Shown: positions 38,790 through 48,377 of the stretch, piece after piece
Layout of the letters: each line of letters begins with the position of its first letter
Numbering within the stretch: position 1 is the stretch's first letter
DNA from: Amorphus orientalis
GTDB lineage: Bacteria > Pseudomonadota > Alphaproteobacteria > Rhizobiales > Amorphaceae
Length of the DNA stretch: 64,000 nt
NCBI RefSeq assembly: GCF_030814015.1
Contig: NZ_JAUSUL010000001.1
Location: forward strand, 310,001-374,000
Reading direction: 5' to 3'
Made by a program: the position numbers and the translations under genes
Notes under the pieces: generated by a model
Seen by the model: only the letters and a program-made list of their open reading frames with translations
Databases searched by the model: none
Told to the model about the DNA's origin: nothing

Positions 38790-39048
38790 CAAATCCGCCG
38801 GGGACCAGCTTGCCGTCCTCGAAGCGCAGCGGGTGATAGACCCCCGTTTCCTGGTCGCCCACCACGCCGAGGGCGAGGAACCCCGCGATCGACAGAATCA
38901 GTCCGGCGACCGCAAGCCAGTAGGGCATCGGGCCGATGAAATAGCTGGCGCGCGCGTCGGACAGCCCCCGGGTGACGGCGAGGAAGATGGCCCAGCCGAT
39001 GAACGGCAGCAGGAACAGGATCAGTTGGACGAGGATGACGCGCACCAT
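38779..39048 (-). CDS. Small membrane protein, DUF6111-like
   Basis: An 89 aa protein with two membrane helices (about residues 3-26 and 41-63) and a short cytoplasmic tail HPLRFEDGKLVPGGFDDN. This pattern, directly upstream of a CCA-adding enzyme and downstream of a NUDIX gene, fits the DUF6111 family of alphaproteobacteria. Function is unknown. Its stop overlaps the next gene's start, and it follows the NUDIX gene by 36 bp. Confidence 0.75.
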   Translation of the reverse strand: MVRVILVQLILFLLPFIGWAIFLAVTRGLSDARASYFIGPMPYWLAVAGLILSIAGFLALGVVGDQETGVYHPLRFEDGKLVPGGFDDN

Positions 39049-39084
39049 TTGGGCGATCCTTCGGGCTCGTGCGGGAAGGAAGCC

Positions 39085-39756
39085 TCAGCGATAGAGGCGT
39101 TCGAAGAGCGTGCGGACGATACCTGCGGTGACGCCCCAGATATAGCGGTCGCGATAGGGCATGGAATAGAAATAGCGGCGGCCCCCTTCCCACTCGCGGC
39201 TGTTGCGCTGGTGGTTGGACGGGGTCATCAGATGACCGAGCGGCACCTCGAAGACATCGGCGACCTCATGGGGATTGGCCCGGATCTTCGCGGCCGGATC
39301 GATCAGACCGACCACGGGCACGATCCGGAAGCCGGAGCCGGTCGCGTAGGTGTCGCCGTAGCCGAGCGGCTCCACCAGCGAGGGGGAGATCCCGATTTCC
39401 TCTTCCGCCTCCCGCAGCGCCGCGGCGAGCGGGTCCTGGTCGCCGGGATCGATCTTGCCGCCGGGAAGCGCGATCTGGCCGGCATGGGAGCTGAGCTTCT
39501 CGGTCCTCACCGTGAACAGGACGGTCGCCTCGGGATCCCGCTTCACGACGCCGAACAGGACGGCGGCGTCGCGCAGATGGGAGCCCTCGCCGACGGTATT
39601 CGGCAGATGAGGATTGAGCACGTGGTCGCCGGCGTTCGGCCGGTCGAGAACGAACCGGTCGAACGCGGTCAGCCGGCCGGACCGCGCCCGGATCGAGCGC
39701 CAGTCCGCCACGGTGTCCGTGCGGCCGCCCTCCAGGGCGGTACCATCCTGTCTCAT
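39085..39756 (-). CDS. NUDIX hydrolase, CoA pyrophosphatase type
   Basis: A 223 aa NUDIX enzyme. The NUDIX box is GGKIDPGDQDPLAAALREA followed by EEEIG near residue 98-120, in the spaced form seen in CoA diphosphatases (NudL/NUDT7-like), and is preceded by the LFTVRTEKLSSHAGQIALP stretch that resembles their CoA-binding signature. It should split CoA or acyl-CoA into phosphopantetheine and ADP. The ATG overlaps the DUF1285 stop by four bases (ATGA). Confidence 0.9.
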   Translation of the reverse strand: MRQDGTALEGGRTDTVADWRSIRARSGRLTAFDRFVLDRPNAGDHVLNPHLPNTVGEGSHLRDAAVLFGVVKRDPEATVLFTVRTEKLSSHAGQIALPGGKIDPGDQDPLAAALREAEEEIGISPSLVEPLGYGDTYATGSGFRIVPVVGLIDPAAKIRANPHEVADVFEVPLGHLMTPSNHQRNSREWEGGRRYFYSMPYRDRYIWGVTAGIVRTLFERLYR

Positions 39757-40370
39757 CCGGCGAGACGCTCCAGTTCTGCCTGCCGCATCATCGGAAAGAA
39801 CAGGCCGTTGGACCAGACGCCGAACCAGTCGACGCCGTCCCGTTCCTCGGTGGTGCCGAGGTCGACCAGTTCGTAGAGGAGCGGCCGGCCCAGACGGGCT
39901 TCCAGCCGGCCGCGGACCAGAAGATAGGGCTGAAGGCCGTCCGTGTCCGCTTCCTTCTCGAAGCGCAACGGATGTTCGGAGTCGATTTCCACCACGTCGC
40001 CGACATTCGTCCGGACCGTCAGCACCTGATCCCGGCCCGTGCCGGTCGCATGCAGCTCCACGCCGATAAAGGGGACGTCATCGACCGTGATCTCGATCTT
40101 CTCGACCGGCGTGACCAGGTAGGTGATCCCGTCGTCGTCGCGGCGCAGAACCGAGGCGAACAGCCGGACCAGCGGCTCGCGTCCGATGGGGGTACCGAGA
40201 TAGTACCACAGGCCGTCCCGGGCGATCCGGATGTCGAGCTTGCCGCAGTGGGGCGGGTCCCATTTCTCCACAGGGGCCGCGCCGCCGCCGGATTCGGCGC
40301 GCCGGATCATGGCCTCCAGGCCGGAAAGGCCGGTGTTCACGTCGTGTTGATTGTCGGGTTCTCCGGTCAT
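39753..40370 (-). CDS. DUF1285 domain-containing protein
   Basis: A 205 aa protein matching the DUF1285 pattern: KWDPPHCGKLDIRIARDGLWYYLGTPIGREPLVRLFASVLRRDDDG at residues 39-84, then VTPVEKIEITVDDVPF and the terminal VDWFGVWSNGLFFPM. Structures of the family show a two-domain beta-rich fold, but the function is unknown. It is the first gene of the minus-strand operon DUF1285 - NUDIX - DUF6111 - CCA enzyme and is divergent from moxR across 229 bp. Confidence 0.85.
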   Translation of the reverse strand: MTGEPDNQHDVNTGLSGLEAMIRRAESGGGAAPVEKWDPPHCGKLDIRIARDGLWYYLGTPIGREPLVRLFASVLRRDDDGITYLVTPVEKIEITVDDVPFIGVELHATGTGRDQVLTVRTNVGDVVEIDSEHPLRFEKEADTDGLQPYLLVRGRLEARLGRPLLYELVDLGTTEERDGVDWFGVWSNGLFFPMMRQAELERLAG

Positions 40371-40599
40371 GTCGGTCGCTCCCGCGCTGCTCTGGCGACG
40401 GCGTGCAATGCCGCAATTCCGCCGTGCTTCAGGCTTTGGTCTCGTGCGTGGAACATAAGTTGCTACGAGCCGGATGGCGAGGATTGCGCGCCCCCCGTAT
40501 GGGCGTGGCAGGGTAAAGACCCTAAACTCGTCACCAACACCGGATCCGGTTGCCGCCGTCCGATGGCGCGGCGCGGGACCTCGTGAGAGGGCAAGCTGA

Positions 40600-41604
40600 A
40601 TGAGTGTGATGAACAAGCCGGACGACGTCGACGACGCTGCCATCGTGGCTGCGGCCGAAACCGCGGCGGAGCGCATGGTGGCCGCGCGCGAGGAGATCGG
40701 GCGCGTCATCTTCGGCCAGGAGGCGGTGGTCGAGCGCACTCTGGTCACCCTTCTGTCGGGAGGGCACGGCCTGCTGGTCGGCGTTCCCGGTCTCGCCAAG
40801 ACGCGGCTGGTCAACACGCTGGGCACCGTGCTCGGGCTCGATTCCCGGCGCATCCAGTTCACGCCGGACCTGATGCCGTCCGACATTCTCGGCGCCGAGG
40901 TGCTGGAACAGGCCGCCGACGGCAGCCGCACCTTCCGCTTCATCCGCGGGCCGATCTTCGCCCAGCTCCTGATGGCCGACGAGATCAACCGGGCGAGCCC
41001 GCGCACCCAGTCGGCGCTGCTGCAGGCCATGCAGGAGAGCCACGTCACGGTCGCCGGCCAGTCCCATGAGCTGCCGCACCCGTTCCACGTGCTGGCCACC
41101 CAGAACCCGCTGGAGCACGAAGGCACCTATCCGCTCCCCGAGGCCCAGCTCGACCGCTTCCTGATGCAGATCGACGTGTTCTATCCGGAGCGCGAGGCGG
41201 AACGTCAGATCCTGCTGGAGACCACCGGCGCCGACGACGCGAACCCCGAAGCGGTTCTGCAGCCGGGCGAACTGGTCGACTACCAGACCCTGGTGCGGCG
41301 CCTTCCGGTCGGCGAATCGGTGGTCGAGGCGATCCTCGATCTGGTCCGCGCCGCCCGGCCCGGCGAGCTCGACGGCGAAGGCGGCGACATCGCGTGGGGA
41401 CCGGGGCCGCGCGCCAGCCAGGCCCTGATGCTGACGGTCCGCGCCCGCGCCCTCATCGAAGGCCGGCTCGCGCCGTCCGTCGACGACGTGGTTGCGCTGG
41501 CCGAGCCGGTGCTGCAGCACCGTATGGCGCTCACCTTCGCAGCCCGTGCGGACGGCAAGACCGTGCGCGGCGTCATCGAGAAGCTCAAGGCGCAGATTGC
41601 CTGA
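40600..41604 (+). CDS. MoxR-family AAA+ ATPase
   Basis: A 334 aa AAA ATPase with Walker A GVPGLAKTRLVN near residue 66, Walker B LLMADEINRASP near 127, and sensor region HVLATQNPLEHEGTYPLPEAQLDRF. MoxR ATPases act as chaperones for the assembly or activation of other proteins, usually with a neighbouring DUF58/VWA partner. It is the first gene of a four-gene cluster whose gene order (MoxR, DUF58, DUF4159, membrane protein) is common in alphaproteobacteria. AAGCTGA precedes the ATG without a strong Shine-Dalgarno. Confidence 0.95.
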   Translation: MSVMNKPDDVDDAAIVAAAETAAERMVAAREEIGRVIFGQEAVVERTLVTLLSGGHGLLVGVPGLAKTRLVNTLGTVLGLDSRRIQFTPDLMPSDILGAEVLEQAADGSRTFRFIRGPIFAQLLMADEINRASPRTQSALLQAMQESHVTVAGQSHELPHPFHVLATQNPLEHEGTYPLPEAQLDRFLMQIDVFYPEREAERQILLETTGADDANPEAVLQPGELVDYQTLVRRLPVGESVVEAILDLVRAARPGELDGEGGDIAWGPGPRASQALMLTVRARALIEGRLAPSVDDVVALAEPVLQHRMALTFAARADGKTVRGVIEKLKAQIA

Positions 41605-41644
41605 GCAGCGACTGCACACTCCAGGGCGAAGGCGAGGATAGCGC

Positions 41645-42547
41645 GTGGCGTCTGATCGAAGCGGTCTATCGGCACAAGGCGAGGGGCAGGCGGCCCTTGC
41701 GTCCGCACGCTCGGTCGCCGCGACGATGCCGGACCTGCTCGTGGAGGCGCGACGCGTCGCCGCGACGGTCGCGATGGGCTGGCATGGCCGCCGCCGGGCC
41801 GGTCCCGGCGAGACCTTCTGGGAATTCCGTCCGTTCGAGACCGGCGAGCCGGCCCACCGGGTCGACTGGCGCCGGTCCGCGCGCGACGACGCCCTGTTCG
41901 TGCGCGAGCAGGAGTGGGAGGCCGCGCACACCGTCTGGCTGTCGGTCGACCGGTCGCCCTCCATGGCATTCGGATCGAAGCTGTCCCCGGTCACGAAGCG
42001 CGACCGCGCGGTGGTGCTGACCCTGGCGCTCGCCGACCTGCTGGCCCGCGGCGGCGAGCGGATCGGTCTCATCGGCGGAATGCGGCCCACCGCCAGTCGG
42101 GACGCCGCCGAGCGTGTCGCAGACGCGCTGATGCATCTGGCACCGTCCTCGGCCCTGCCGGAAACGGAACAGGTGCGCCGCTTTTCCGACGTGGTGGTGG
42201 TCGGCGACCTCCTCGATCCGCTCGACGAGATCGACGCGTGGATGCACAAGCTCGCCGGCACCGGCGCCCGGGCGCATCTGGTCCAAGTGCTCGACCCGGT
42301 CGAGGAGACGTTTCCCTTCGGCGGGCGGGCGGAATTCCGCGATCCGGAAGCTGGAACCACGCTGCTGGTCGGCCGTGCCGAGCGCTGGCGCGGTGACTAT
42401 CGCCGGGTTCTCGAGGCGCACCGCGAAGCGCTGGCCGACCGGTGCCGGCGGCTGGGCTGGACCTTCCTCGTTCATCATACCGACCGCTCCGCCGCCGAGC
42501 CGCTGCTGGCATTGAGGGCGCGCATGGCCGCCGGAGGCAAGCCATGA
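41645..42547 (+). CDS. DUF58 domain-containing protein
   Basis: A 300 aa soluble protein of the DUF58 family. It shows the hallmark GRRRAGPGETFWEFRPFETGEPAHRVDWRRSARDDALFVREQEWE at residues 40-85 and a VWA-like core (TVWLSVDRSPSM, with the Asp-X-Ser metal-site pattern). It probably interacts with the MoxR ATPase encoded 40 bp upstream. The GTG start has AGGA six bases ahead. Its stop overlaps the next gene by four bases (ATGA). Confidence 0.92.
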   Translation: MASDRSGLSAQGEGQAALASARSVAATMPDLLVEARRVAATVAMGWHGRRRAGPGETFWEFRPFETGEPAHRVDWRRSARDDALFVREQEWEAAHTVWLSVDRSPSMAFGSKLSPVTKRDRAVVLTLALADLLARGGERIGLIGGMRPTASRDAAERVADALMHLAPSSALPETEQVRRFSDVVVVGDLLDPLDEIDAWMHKLAGTGARAHLVQVLDPVEETFPFGGRAEFRDPEAGTTLLVGRAERWRGDYRRVLEAHREALADRCRRLGWTFLVHHTDRSAAEPLLALRARMAAGGKP

Positions 42548-45339
42548 TCGCGTCCCTCGGCTTCACCGCGCCGATCGTCCTGACCGCGCTGGCGCTCCTG
42601 CCGGTGATCTGGTGGCTGCTCCGCGTGACCCCGCCGCGTCCGCAGCGGATCGCCTTTCCGCCGACGCGCCTGCTGATGGAACTGGCCAAGCGCGAGGAAA
42701 CGCCCTCGCGCAGCCCCTGGTGGCTGATGCTTCTGCGCCTGCTTCTGGCCGCGCTGATCATCATCGCCCTCGCCGGTCCGATCTGGCGACCGGCCGCCGA
42801 CGGGTCGATGCAGTCGGGCCCGCTGTGGCTCGTGGTCGACAACGGCTGGAGTGCGGCGGACGACTGGCCAGCCCGCAGCCGGGTCGCCACGACGCTCCTC
42901 GACGAGGCCCAGAGCGCCGGCCGTCCGGTGGTTCTGGTGGGCACGGCGGACGGGTCCGGCCAGCCGGTCGAGCCGGCCGCTGCCGGCGACGTCCGCGACC
43001 GGCTCGCCGCGCTAGAGCCCCGGTCCTGGCCGGTCGACCGCGCCGCACTGGTTCCCCTGGTGGAGCGCATGGGGGCCGCATCGACGCCGGGAAGCGTTGC
43101 CTGGCTCGCCGGGGATGTCGGCGGCGAGGGGGCGGACGCCTTCGAGACCGCACTGGCATCGGCGGCGGGTGACGCGCCGATCCGGGTCTACCGCTCAGGC
43201 GCGCCGGGCCTGGTCGCCCTGGCCGGTGTCGACAACGCCAGCGACGGCATGGACGTGCGGCTCCTGCGGCTCGACGGGGCGGCGCCGGAAACCGTGGAAG
43301 GAACCGTCGTCGCTCGGGACCGGCGCGGGTTCTCCCTCGCCGAGGCGCCGTTCGCGTTCGCCGACGGAGCGACCGAGACAACCGTCCGTTTCGATCTGCC
43401 GGTCCAGCTCCGCAACGATATCGCCCGGGTCGACGTGCCCGGATCGGAAACCGCGGGCTCGGTCCAGCTGATCGACGACCGCTGGCAGCGCCGGGCCGTC
43501 GGACTGGTTTCGGGTGGATCGGCCGATCTCGCGCAGCCGCTTCTGTCGCCGCTTCACTATCTGGAGCGTGCGGTCGGACCGTTCGCGGAAGTGCGCGAGC
43601 CGCGCAGTTCCGACCTGGCTTCGGCCGTGGATCAACTGGTCGACGGCGGGGTGTCCGTCATCATGCTGGCCGATGTCGGCACGCTGGTCGGATCGACCGA
43701 GGAGACCCTTTCCGGGTTCGTGCAGGACGGCGGCGTGCTGATCCGGTTCGCCGGGCCGCGCACGGTCGAAGGCGTGGACGCGCTGGTCCCCGTTCCCATG
43801 CGCGAAGGCGCGCGGGTGCTGGGCGGTAGCCTGTCCTGGGAAGATCCCCAGCCGCTCGCCCCGTTCGACGAGACCGGACCGTTCGCCGGTCTGGAGACAC
43901 CGGACGACGTCTCCGTGACACGTCAGCTTCTCGCCGAGCCGTCGGCCGTGCTGCCCGACCGGACGTGGGCGAGCCTCGCCGACGGAACGCCGCTGGTCAC
44001 GGCCCGGGGGTTCGGGAACGGCTGGCTCGTTTTCTTCCACGTCACCGCCGACACGACCTGGTCGACCCTGCCGCTGTCGGGAACCTTCGTGGACATGCTG
44101 CGCAAGCTGATCGGCCTGGCGGGAACGCCGCCCGGCGGCGAGGGGCAGGTGAGTTCCGCGCCGCTGCCGCCGCTCAGGGTGCTCGATGGCGCGGGTCAAC
44201 TCGTGCAGCCGGGACCCTCCGTGCGTCCGCTTCCGGCCGGCGCGGTGGCCGAGGTCGCGCTCGGTCCGGAGCATCCCCCCGGCCTCTATGGCACCGAGGA
44301 CGGCTTCCGGGCGATCAATCTCCTCGGACCCGACGACGGCCTCGCGCCCCTCGATCTCGGTCCGCTTGCCGATCGCGCCGTGATCACCGACTACGCCAGC
44401 GAAGGGCCGGTCGATCTGAGGGGTTGGGTGCTCGGCGCGGCTTCGGTCCTGCTGCTGCTTGATGCGCTTGCGGTTCTGGTGCTGTCCGGCGGGCTCGGGC
44501 TTGGCCGGCGCGAGGCGACGGCCGCCGTGATGCTGGCCGCCCTGGCCCTGGTCGTGACGCCGACGCCGGGGTTTGCCCAGGACGACGGCTTCGACATGGA
44601 GGCGGCGCTTGCCACCCGCTTCGGCTACGTGCTGACCGGCGACGACGCGGTCGACGAAACCAGCCGGGCCGGGCTGTCGGGCCTGTCGATGTTCCTCGCC
44701 CGGCGCACCGCGCTGGAGCCGGCCGAACCGATGGGCGTGGACCTGGAGGAGGACGATCTCGCCTTCTTCCCGCTCCTTTACTGGCCGGTGACCGAGGATG
44801 CCGCCCGGCCGACCGACGAGGCCATGGCCAAGGTCGACGCCTACATGAAGAACGGCGGCACGATCCTGTTCGACACCAAGGACCAGATTTCCGCCGGCAC
44901 CCGGGTCGACCGGCTCGGCGCCAGCCCGGCTACGCTGCGCCTCAGGGCCATCCTCGACGGCCTCAACATTCCGCCGCTGGAGCCGGTGCCGCCGGACCAC
45001 GTGCTCACCAAGGCGTTCTATCTGCTGCAGGAGTTTCCCGGACGATGGGCCGGCGGCCCGCTCTGGGTGGAGGCGCTCAGCGCCGACGTGACCGCTTCGG
45101 ACCGGCCGGCGCGCTCGGCCGACGGGGTCTCGCCGATCATGATCACCGCCAACGACTTCGCCGGCGCCTGGGCGATCGGCACCGACGGCCAGTTCATGTT
45201 CCCGACGGTGCCGGCCGATCCCTTCCAGCGGGAAATGGCGATCCGCACCGGCATCAACATCGTGATGTACACCCTGACCGGCAACTACAAGGCCGATCAG
45301 GTGCACATTCCCGCCCTGCTCGAACGGCTCGGCCAGTGA
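42544..45339 (+). CDS. Large membrane protein with BatA N-terminal and DUF4159 C-terminal domains
   Basis: A 931 aa protein. The N-terminus has two membrane helices with the BatA-type motif LLPVIWWLLRVTPPRPQRIAFPPTRLL between them (residues 17-43). A long periplasmic/VWA-like part follows, then a pair of helices near 630-675. The C-terminal DUF4159 domain (from about 680) has TRFGYVLTGD, DLAFFPLLYWPV, KNGGTILFDTKD and FYLLQEFPGRWAGGPLWVE. Such proteins probably form a surface or periplasmic assembly with the MoxR/DUF58 pair. Precise function is unknown. Confidence 0.88.
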   Translation: MIASLGFTAPIVLTALALLPVIWWLLRVTPPRPQRIAFPPTRLLMELAKREETPSRSPWWLMLLRLLLAALIIIALAGPIWRPAADGSMQSGPLWLVVDNGWSAADDWPARSRVATTLLDEAQSAGRPVVLVGTADGSGQPVEPAAAGDVRDRLAALEPRSWPVDRAALVPLVERMGAASTPGSVAWLAGDVGGEGADAFETALASAAGDAPIRVYRSGAPGLVALAGVDNASDGMDVRLLRLDGAAPETVEGTVVARDRRGFSLAEAPFAFADGATETTVRFDLPVQLRNDIARVDVPGSETAGSVQLIDDRWQRRAVGLVSGGSADLAQPLLSPLHYLERAVGPFAEVREPRSSDLASAVDQLVDGGVSVIMLADVGTLVGSTEETLSGFVQDGGVLIRFAGPRTVEGVDALVPVPMREGARVLGGSLSWEDPQPLAPFDETGPFAGLETPDDVSVTRQLLAEPSAVLPDRTWASLADGTPLVTARGFGNGWLVFFHVTADTTWSTLPLSGTFVDMLRKLIGLAGTPPGGEGQVSSAPLPPLRVLDGAGQLVQPGPSVRPLPAGAVAEVALGPEHPPGLYGTEDGFRAINLLGPDDGLAPLDLGPLADRAVITDYASEGPVDLRGWVLGAASVLLLLDALAVLVLSGGLGLGRREATAAVMLAALALVVTPTPGFAQDDGFDMEAALATRFGYVLTGDDAVDETSRAGLSGLSMFLARRTALEPAEPMGVDLEEDDLAFFPLLYWPVTEDAARPTDEAMAKVDAYMKNGGTILFDTKDQISAGTRVDRLGASPATLRLRAILDGLNIPPLEPVPPDHVLTKAFYLLQEFPGRWAGGPLWVEALSADVTASDRPARSADGVSPIMITANDFAGAWAIGTDGQFMFPTVPADPFQREMAIRTGINIVMYTLTGNYKADQVHIPALLERLGQ

Positions 45340-45355
45340 GGATGATGTCCGCCCG

Positions 45356-47428
45356 ATGACCTGGTCGCTCAGTTTCGATCCCCTGGTCCCGACCGTTTTC
45401 GTGATCGTGTTCGCGGCGATTGGCGCCGCCCTCGTCCTGGGCGGGCTGGTGCGCCGGGTGAGGGGCGCCGTCGTGCGTGCGCTGGCCGTCGCCGCGCTTG
45501 CCGTGGCGCTGCTCAATCCGTCGCTCCGGGAGGAAATCCGCACTCCGCTGTCCAGCGTCGTCGCCGTCGTGGTCGACGAAAGCCAGAGTCAGACCATCGG
45601 CGAGCGCGCGGCTGAAACGGACCAGATCCGCGAACAGGTCGTGGCCGAGCTCGGGGCGATCGACGGTCTGGAGGTCCGCACCGTCGTCGTCGGCCGGGAT
45701 GGCGGCGCCCAGGCGGACGGCACCGAACTCTTCGCCGCCGCCTATGACGCGCTGTCGGACGTTCCGCCCGACAGGGTCGGCGGCGCGCTCTTCATCACCG
45801 ATGGCCAGGTCCACGATGCGCCAGGACCCGACGCCGAGGCGGGCATTGCCGGGCCGGTACACGGCCTCATCACCGGCCGCGAGGGCGAGATCGACCGCCG
45901 TATCGTGCTGGAACGGGTGCCCCGGTTCGGGCTCGTCAATTCGACACCGTCCATTGCGCTCCGGGTCGAGGACCGGGGCGGACGCACCGGCGCGACGGCT
46001 GAGCTGACCGTGCGCCGGGACGGCGAGGAGATCGAGACCCGCTGGGTTCCGGTCGGCCAGACAGTGCGCATCCCCGTGGAGATCGCCCACGGCGGCAACA
46101 ACATCTTCGAATTCGACGTCGAGCCCCGGGACGACGAACTCTCCGACGTCAACAACCAGGCGGTCGCCATCGTCGACGGCGTCCGCGACAATCTCCGGGT
46201 CCTGCTGGTGTCCGGCGAGCCCCATGCCGGCGAGCGCACCTGGCGCAATCTCCTGAAGTCCGATGCGTCGGTCGATCTGGTGCATTTCACCATTCTCCGT
46301 CCGCCGGAAAAGCAGGACGGCACGCCGATCAACGAGCTGTCGCTGATCGCCTTTCCGACCCGCGAGCTGTTTTCGGAGAAGATCGACGAGTTCGATCTGA
46401 TCGTGTTCGACCGCTATCACCGCCGCAACGTGCTGCCGTCGCTCTATTTCGACAACATCGCCCAGTACATCCGCAACGGCGGCGCGGTGCTCGTCGCCGC
46501 CGGTCCGGACTACGCCAACCTCCAGAGCATCTATTACACGCCGCTGGCCGACGTGCTTCCCGGCGAGCCATCGGGCCAGGTTCTGGAAGAGCCCTACTAC
46601 CCGGAAGTCAGCGAGCTGGGTGAGCGCCATCCGGTGACCCGCGACCTGCCCGGCGCGGCCGGAGATCCGCCGGACTGGAGCCGCTGGTTCCGTCTGGTCG
46701 ACGCCATGCCCACCACCGGCGACACGATCATGGTCGGTCCGGAAGACCGGCCGCTCCTGCAGCTGGCCCGCCAGGACGAGGGGCGTATCGCGCTGATGCT
46801 GTCGGACCACGTCTGGCTCTGGGCGCGCGGCTACGAAGGCGGCGGCCCGCACGTGCCGCTGCTGCGCCGTCTCGCCCACTGGCTGATGAAGGAGCCCGAG
46901 CTGGAGGAAGAAGCGCTTCGGCTTTCCTCCGAGGACGGCGATCTGGTGGTCGAGCGCCAGACCCTGGGCGACGAGGTCGCACCGGTGACGGTCACCGCAC
47001 CCGGCGGCGAGGAGCAGGAAGTCGTTCTGGAGGCGGCAGAGCCCGGGCTGTGGCGCGCCCGCGTGCCGGTGGACGAGGTGGGCCTCTACCGCGCCGCCGA
47101 CGGCGACAAGACCGCCATCACCCACGTCGGTCCGCCGAATCCGCGCGAGATTGCCGACCTGCGCTCCACCACGGAGCGGATGCAGCCTGCGGCGGACGCC
47201 ACCGGCGGATCGGTCCGGCGCGTCGCCGACGCCGGCTCGATCGATCTGCCGAGCGTCAGCATGCGCGACGACGGCGAGCGCATGGGCGGCGTCGGCTGGA
47301 TCGGACTGAAGCGCTCCAGCGCCAGCTCGCTGGAGGGCGTGCAGCAGATTCCGCTCTTTTCCGGCTTCCTCGGACTGGCCGTGCTGCTCGGCGCGATCGG
47401 AGCCACCTGGTACCGGGAAGGGCGCTGA
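45356..47428 (+). CDS. Membrane protein with glutamine-amidotransferase-like/VWA-like periplasmic region
   Basis: A 690 aa protein with N-terminal membrane helices (about residues 12-32 and 38-54), a long periplasmic region and a C-terminal helix (IPLFSGFLGLAVLLGAIGATWY). The segment VVAVVVDESQSQTIG resembles a VWA core; DNLRVLLVSGEPHAGERTWRNLLKSD and IAQYIRNGGAVLVAAGPDY resemble the class I glutamine-amidotransferase-like fold found in this cluster, with no obvious catalytic Cys. It follows the DUF4159 gene by 16 bp and completes the moxR module. Confidence 0.82.
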   Translation: MTWSLSFDPLVPTVFVIVFAAIGAALVLGGLVRRVRGAVVRALAVAALAVALLNPSLREEIRTPLSSVVAVVVDESQSQTIGERAAETDQIREQVVAELGAIDGLEVRTVVVGRDGGAQADGTELFAAAYDALSDVPPDRVGGALFITDGQVHDAPGPDAEAGIAGPVHGLITGREGEIDRRIVLERVPRFGLVNSTPSIALRVEDRGGRTGATAELTVRRDGEEIETRWVPVGQTVRIPVEIAHGGNNIFEFDVEPRDDELSDVNNQAVAIVDGVRDNLRVLLVSGEPHAGERTWRNLLKSDASVDLVHFTILRPPEKQDGTPINELSLIAFPTRELFSEKIDEFDLIVFDRYHRRNVLPSLYFDNIAQYIRNGGAVLVAAGPDYANLQSIYYTPLADVLPGEPSGQVLEEPYYPEVSELGERHPVTRDLPGAAGDPPDWSRWFRLVDAMPTTGDTIMVGPEDRPLLQLARQDEGRIALMLSDHVWLWARGYEGGGPHVPLLRRLAHWLMKEPELEEEALRLSSEDGDLVVERQTLGDEVAPVTVTAPGGEEQEVVLEAAEPGLWRARVPVDEVGLYRAADGDKTAITHVGPPNPREIADLRSTTERMQPAADATGGSVRRVADAGSIDLPSVSMRDDGERMGGVGWIGLKRSSASSLEGVQQIPLFSGFLGLAVLLGAIGATWYREGR

Positions 47429-47455
47429 CCCGGGCGGGTGCCCGGCCGTGGCGTA

Positions 47456-47959
47456 TCAGCGGCCGCGGATGCTGCGCGCCTCGCCCTTGATGTCGTGGGC
47501 GCTGTCGCCGAGACGGGCCGCCAGCAGGCGCCTTGGATCGACGGGCCCCGGCAGAGTGATCGCTCCGGGCGTCACCAGCTCGAATCCGAGCGGGGCGTAA
47601 TAGGGCGCATCTCCCACCAGAAGCACCAGCCGGTGGCCGAGTGCGGCGGCTTCCTCGACGGCCACCCGCACGAGACGGCGGCCGATGCCGCGCCCTGAGA
47701 CCTCCGGATTGACGGCGAGCGGACCGAGGAGAAGCGCATCGTCGCCGCCGATCGCGATCGGCGTCAGGCGTACGGAGCCCATCAGCCGGTCGTCGGTCAG
47801 CGCCACGAAGGAGAGCGCCGGGTCGTGGGGGACACCTTCGCGCAGCCGGTAGGCGGTTCTGGCGAACCGGCCGGGGCCGAAGGCGGCGTCGTTGAGGAGA
47901 TCGATGGCGGGGCAATCGCCGGGCTGTTCAAGCCGAATCGAGAAGAAGGGGTCGGTCAC
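47456..47959 (-). CDS. GNAT family N-acetyltransferase
   Basis: A 167 aa GNAT enzyme. The acetyl-CoA-binding motif A is LGPLAVNPEVSGRGIGRRLVRVAVEEA (Q/R-x-x-G-x-G/A form) and motif B includes VLLVGDAPYYAPLGFE, the YzkC/Eis2-like pattern of putative small-molecule or protein acetyltransferases. The GTG at 47959 has an AGGA eight bases ahead and is preferred; the longer form from ATG at 47992 adds eleven residues without a good Shine-Dalgarno. It is convergent with the moxR cluster. Confidence 0.85.
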   Translation of the reverse strand: MTDPFFSIRLEQPGDCPAIDLLNDAAFGPGRFARTAYRLREGVPHDPALSFVALTDDRLMGSVRLTPIAIGGDDALLLGPLAVNPEVSGRGIGRRLVRVAVEEAAALGHRLVLLVGDAPYYAPLGFELVTPGAITLPGPVDPRRLLAARLGDSAHDIKGEARSIRGR

Positions 47960-48377
47960 CGGGCCGAATCCTGCCTGCGGACTGTGCGGCATCCGTCAGG
48001 CATTGCAGGTGTGTCCCGACGAATCAAACGCTCTGGCACGCCGGTCGCCCGGACCGGGCGCGGCGATCGTCCGTCGTTCGTCGTCGGGTCTGCGAGCCCC
48101 GCTCGGCGTGCGCCAGGCACGTCCGTCCGGTCTCGACCTGGGCAACACTCATGCGGCCAAGATGCTCCATCGGCACAGAAAACGCGGTTGGCTACCATGC
48201 CGACCGGTGGCTGTCCACGAGAAGCCATTGCGCGGTGCACTCTCCGGTCTGCGCGGGGCGCCGTACGCGCTTGCCGGGACCGGACAACCTGCGCATGGTG
48301 CAGGCGGAAGGACCGCGACGGGGCAGGCAGCACGGCCCGTCCCGTTGGGGCCATCCGATCGGTCGGAAGCGAGGTCA
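47960..48377. other. Divergent intergenic region, about 418 bp
   Basis: Between the GNAT gene (minus) and the diguanylate cyclase (plus). No convincing gene: a 76-codon ORF at 48151-48381 has low-complexity, basic composition and no family resemblance. A partial sigma-54-like match (CTGGCACG ... TCGC, 48033-48048) points toward the cyclase but has a weak -12 and would give a leader of over 300 bases. Confidence 0.35.

Noticed and set aside
48033-48048. Second sigma-54-like promoter (CTGGCACG...TCGC)
   Set aside because: Good -24 half and correct spacing but a mismatched -12 half, and more than 300 bases to the nearest downstream start.
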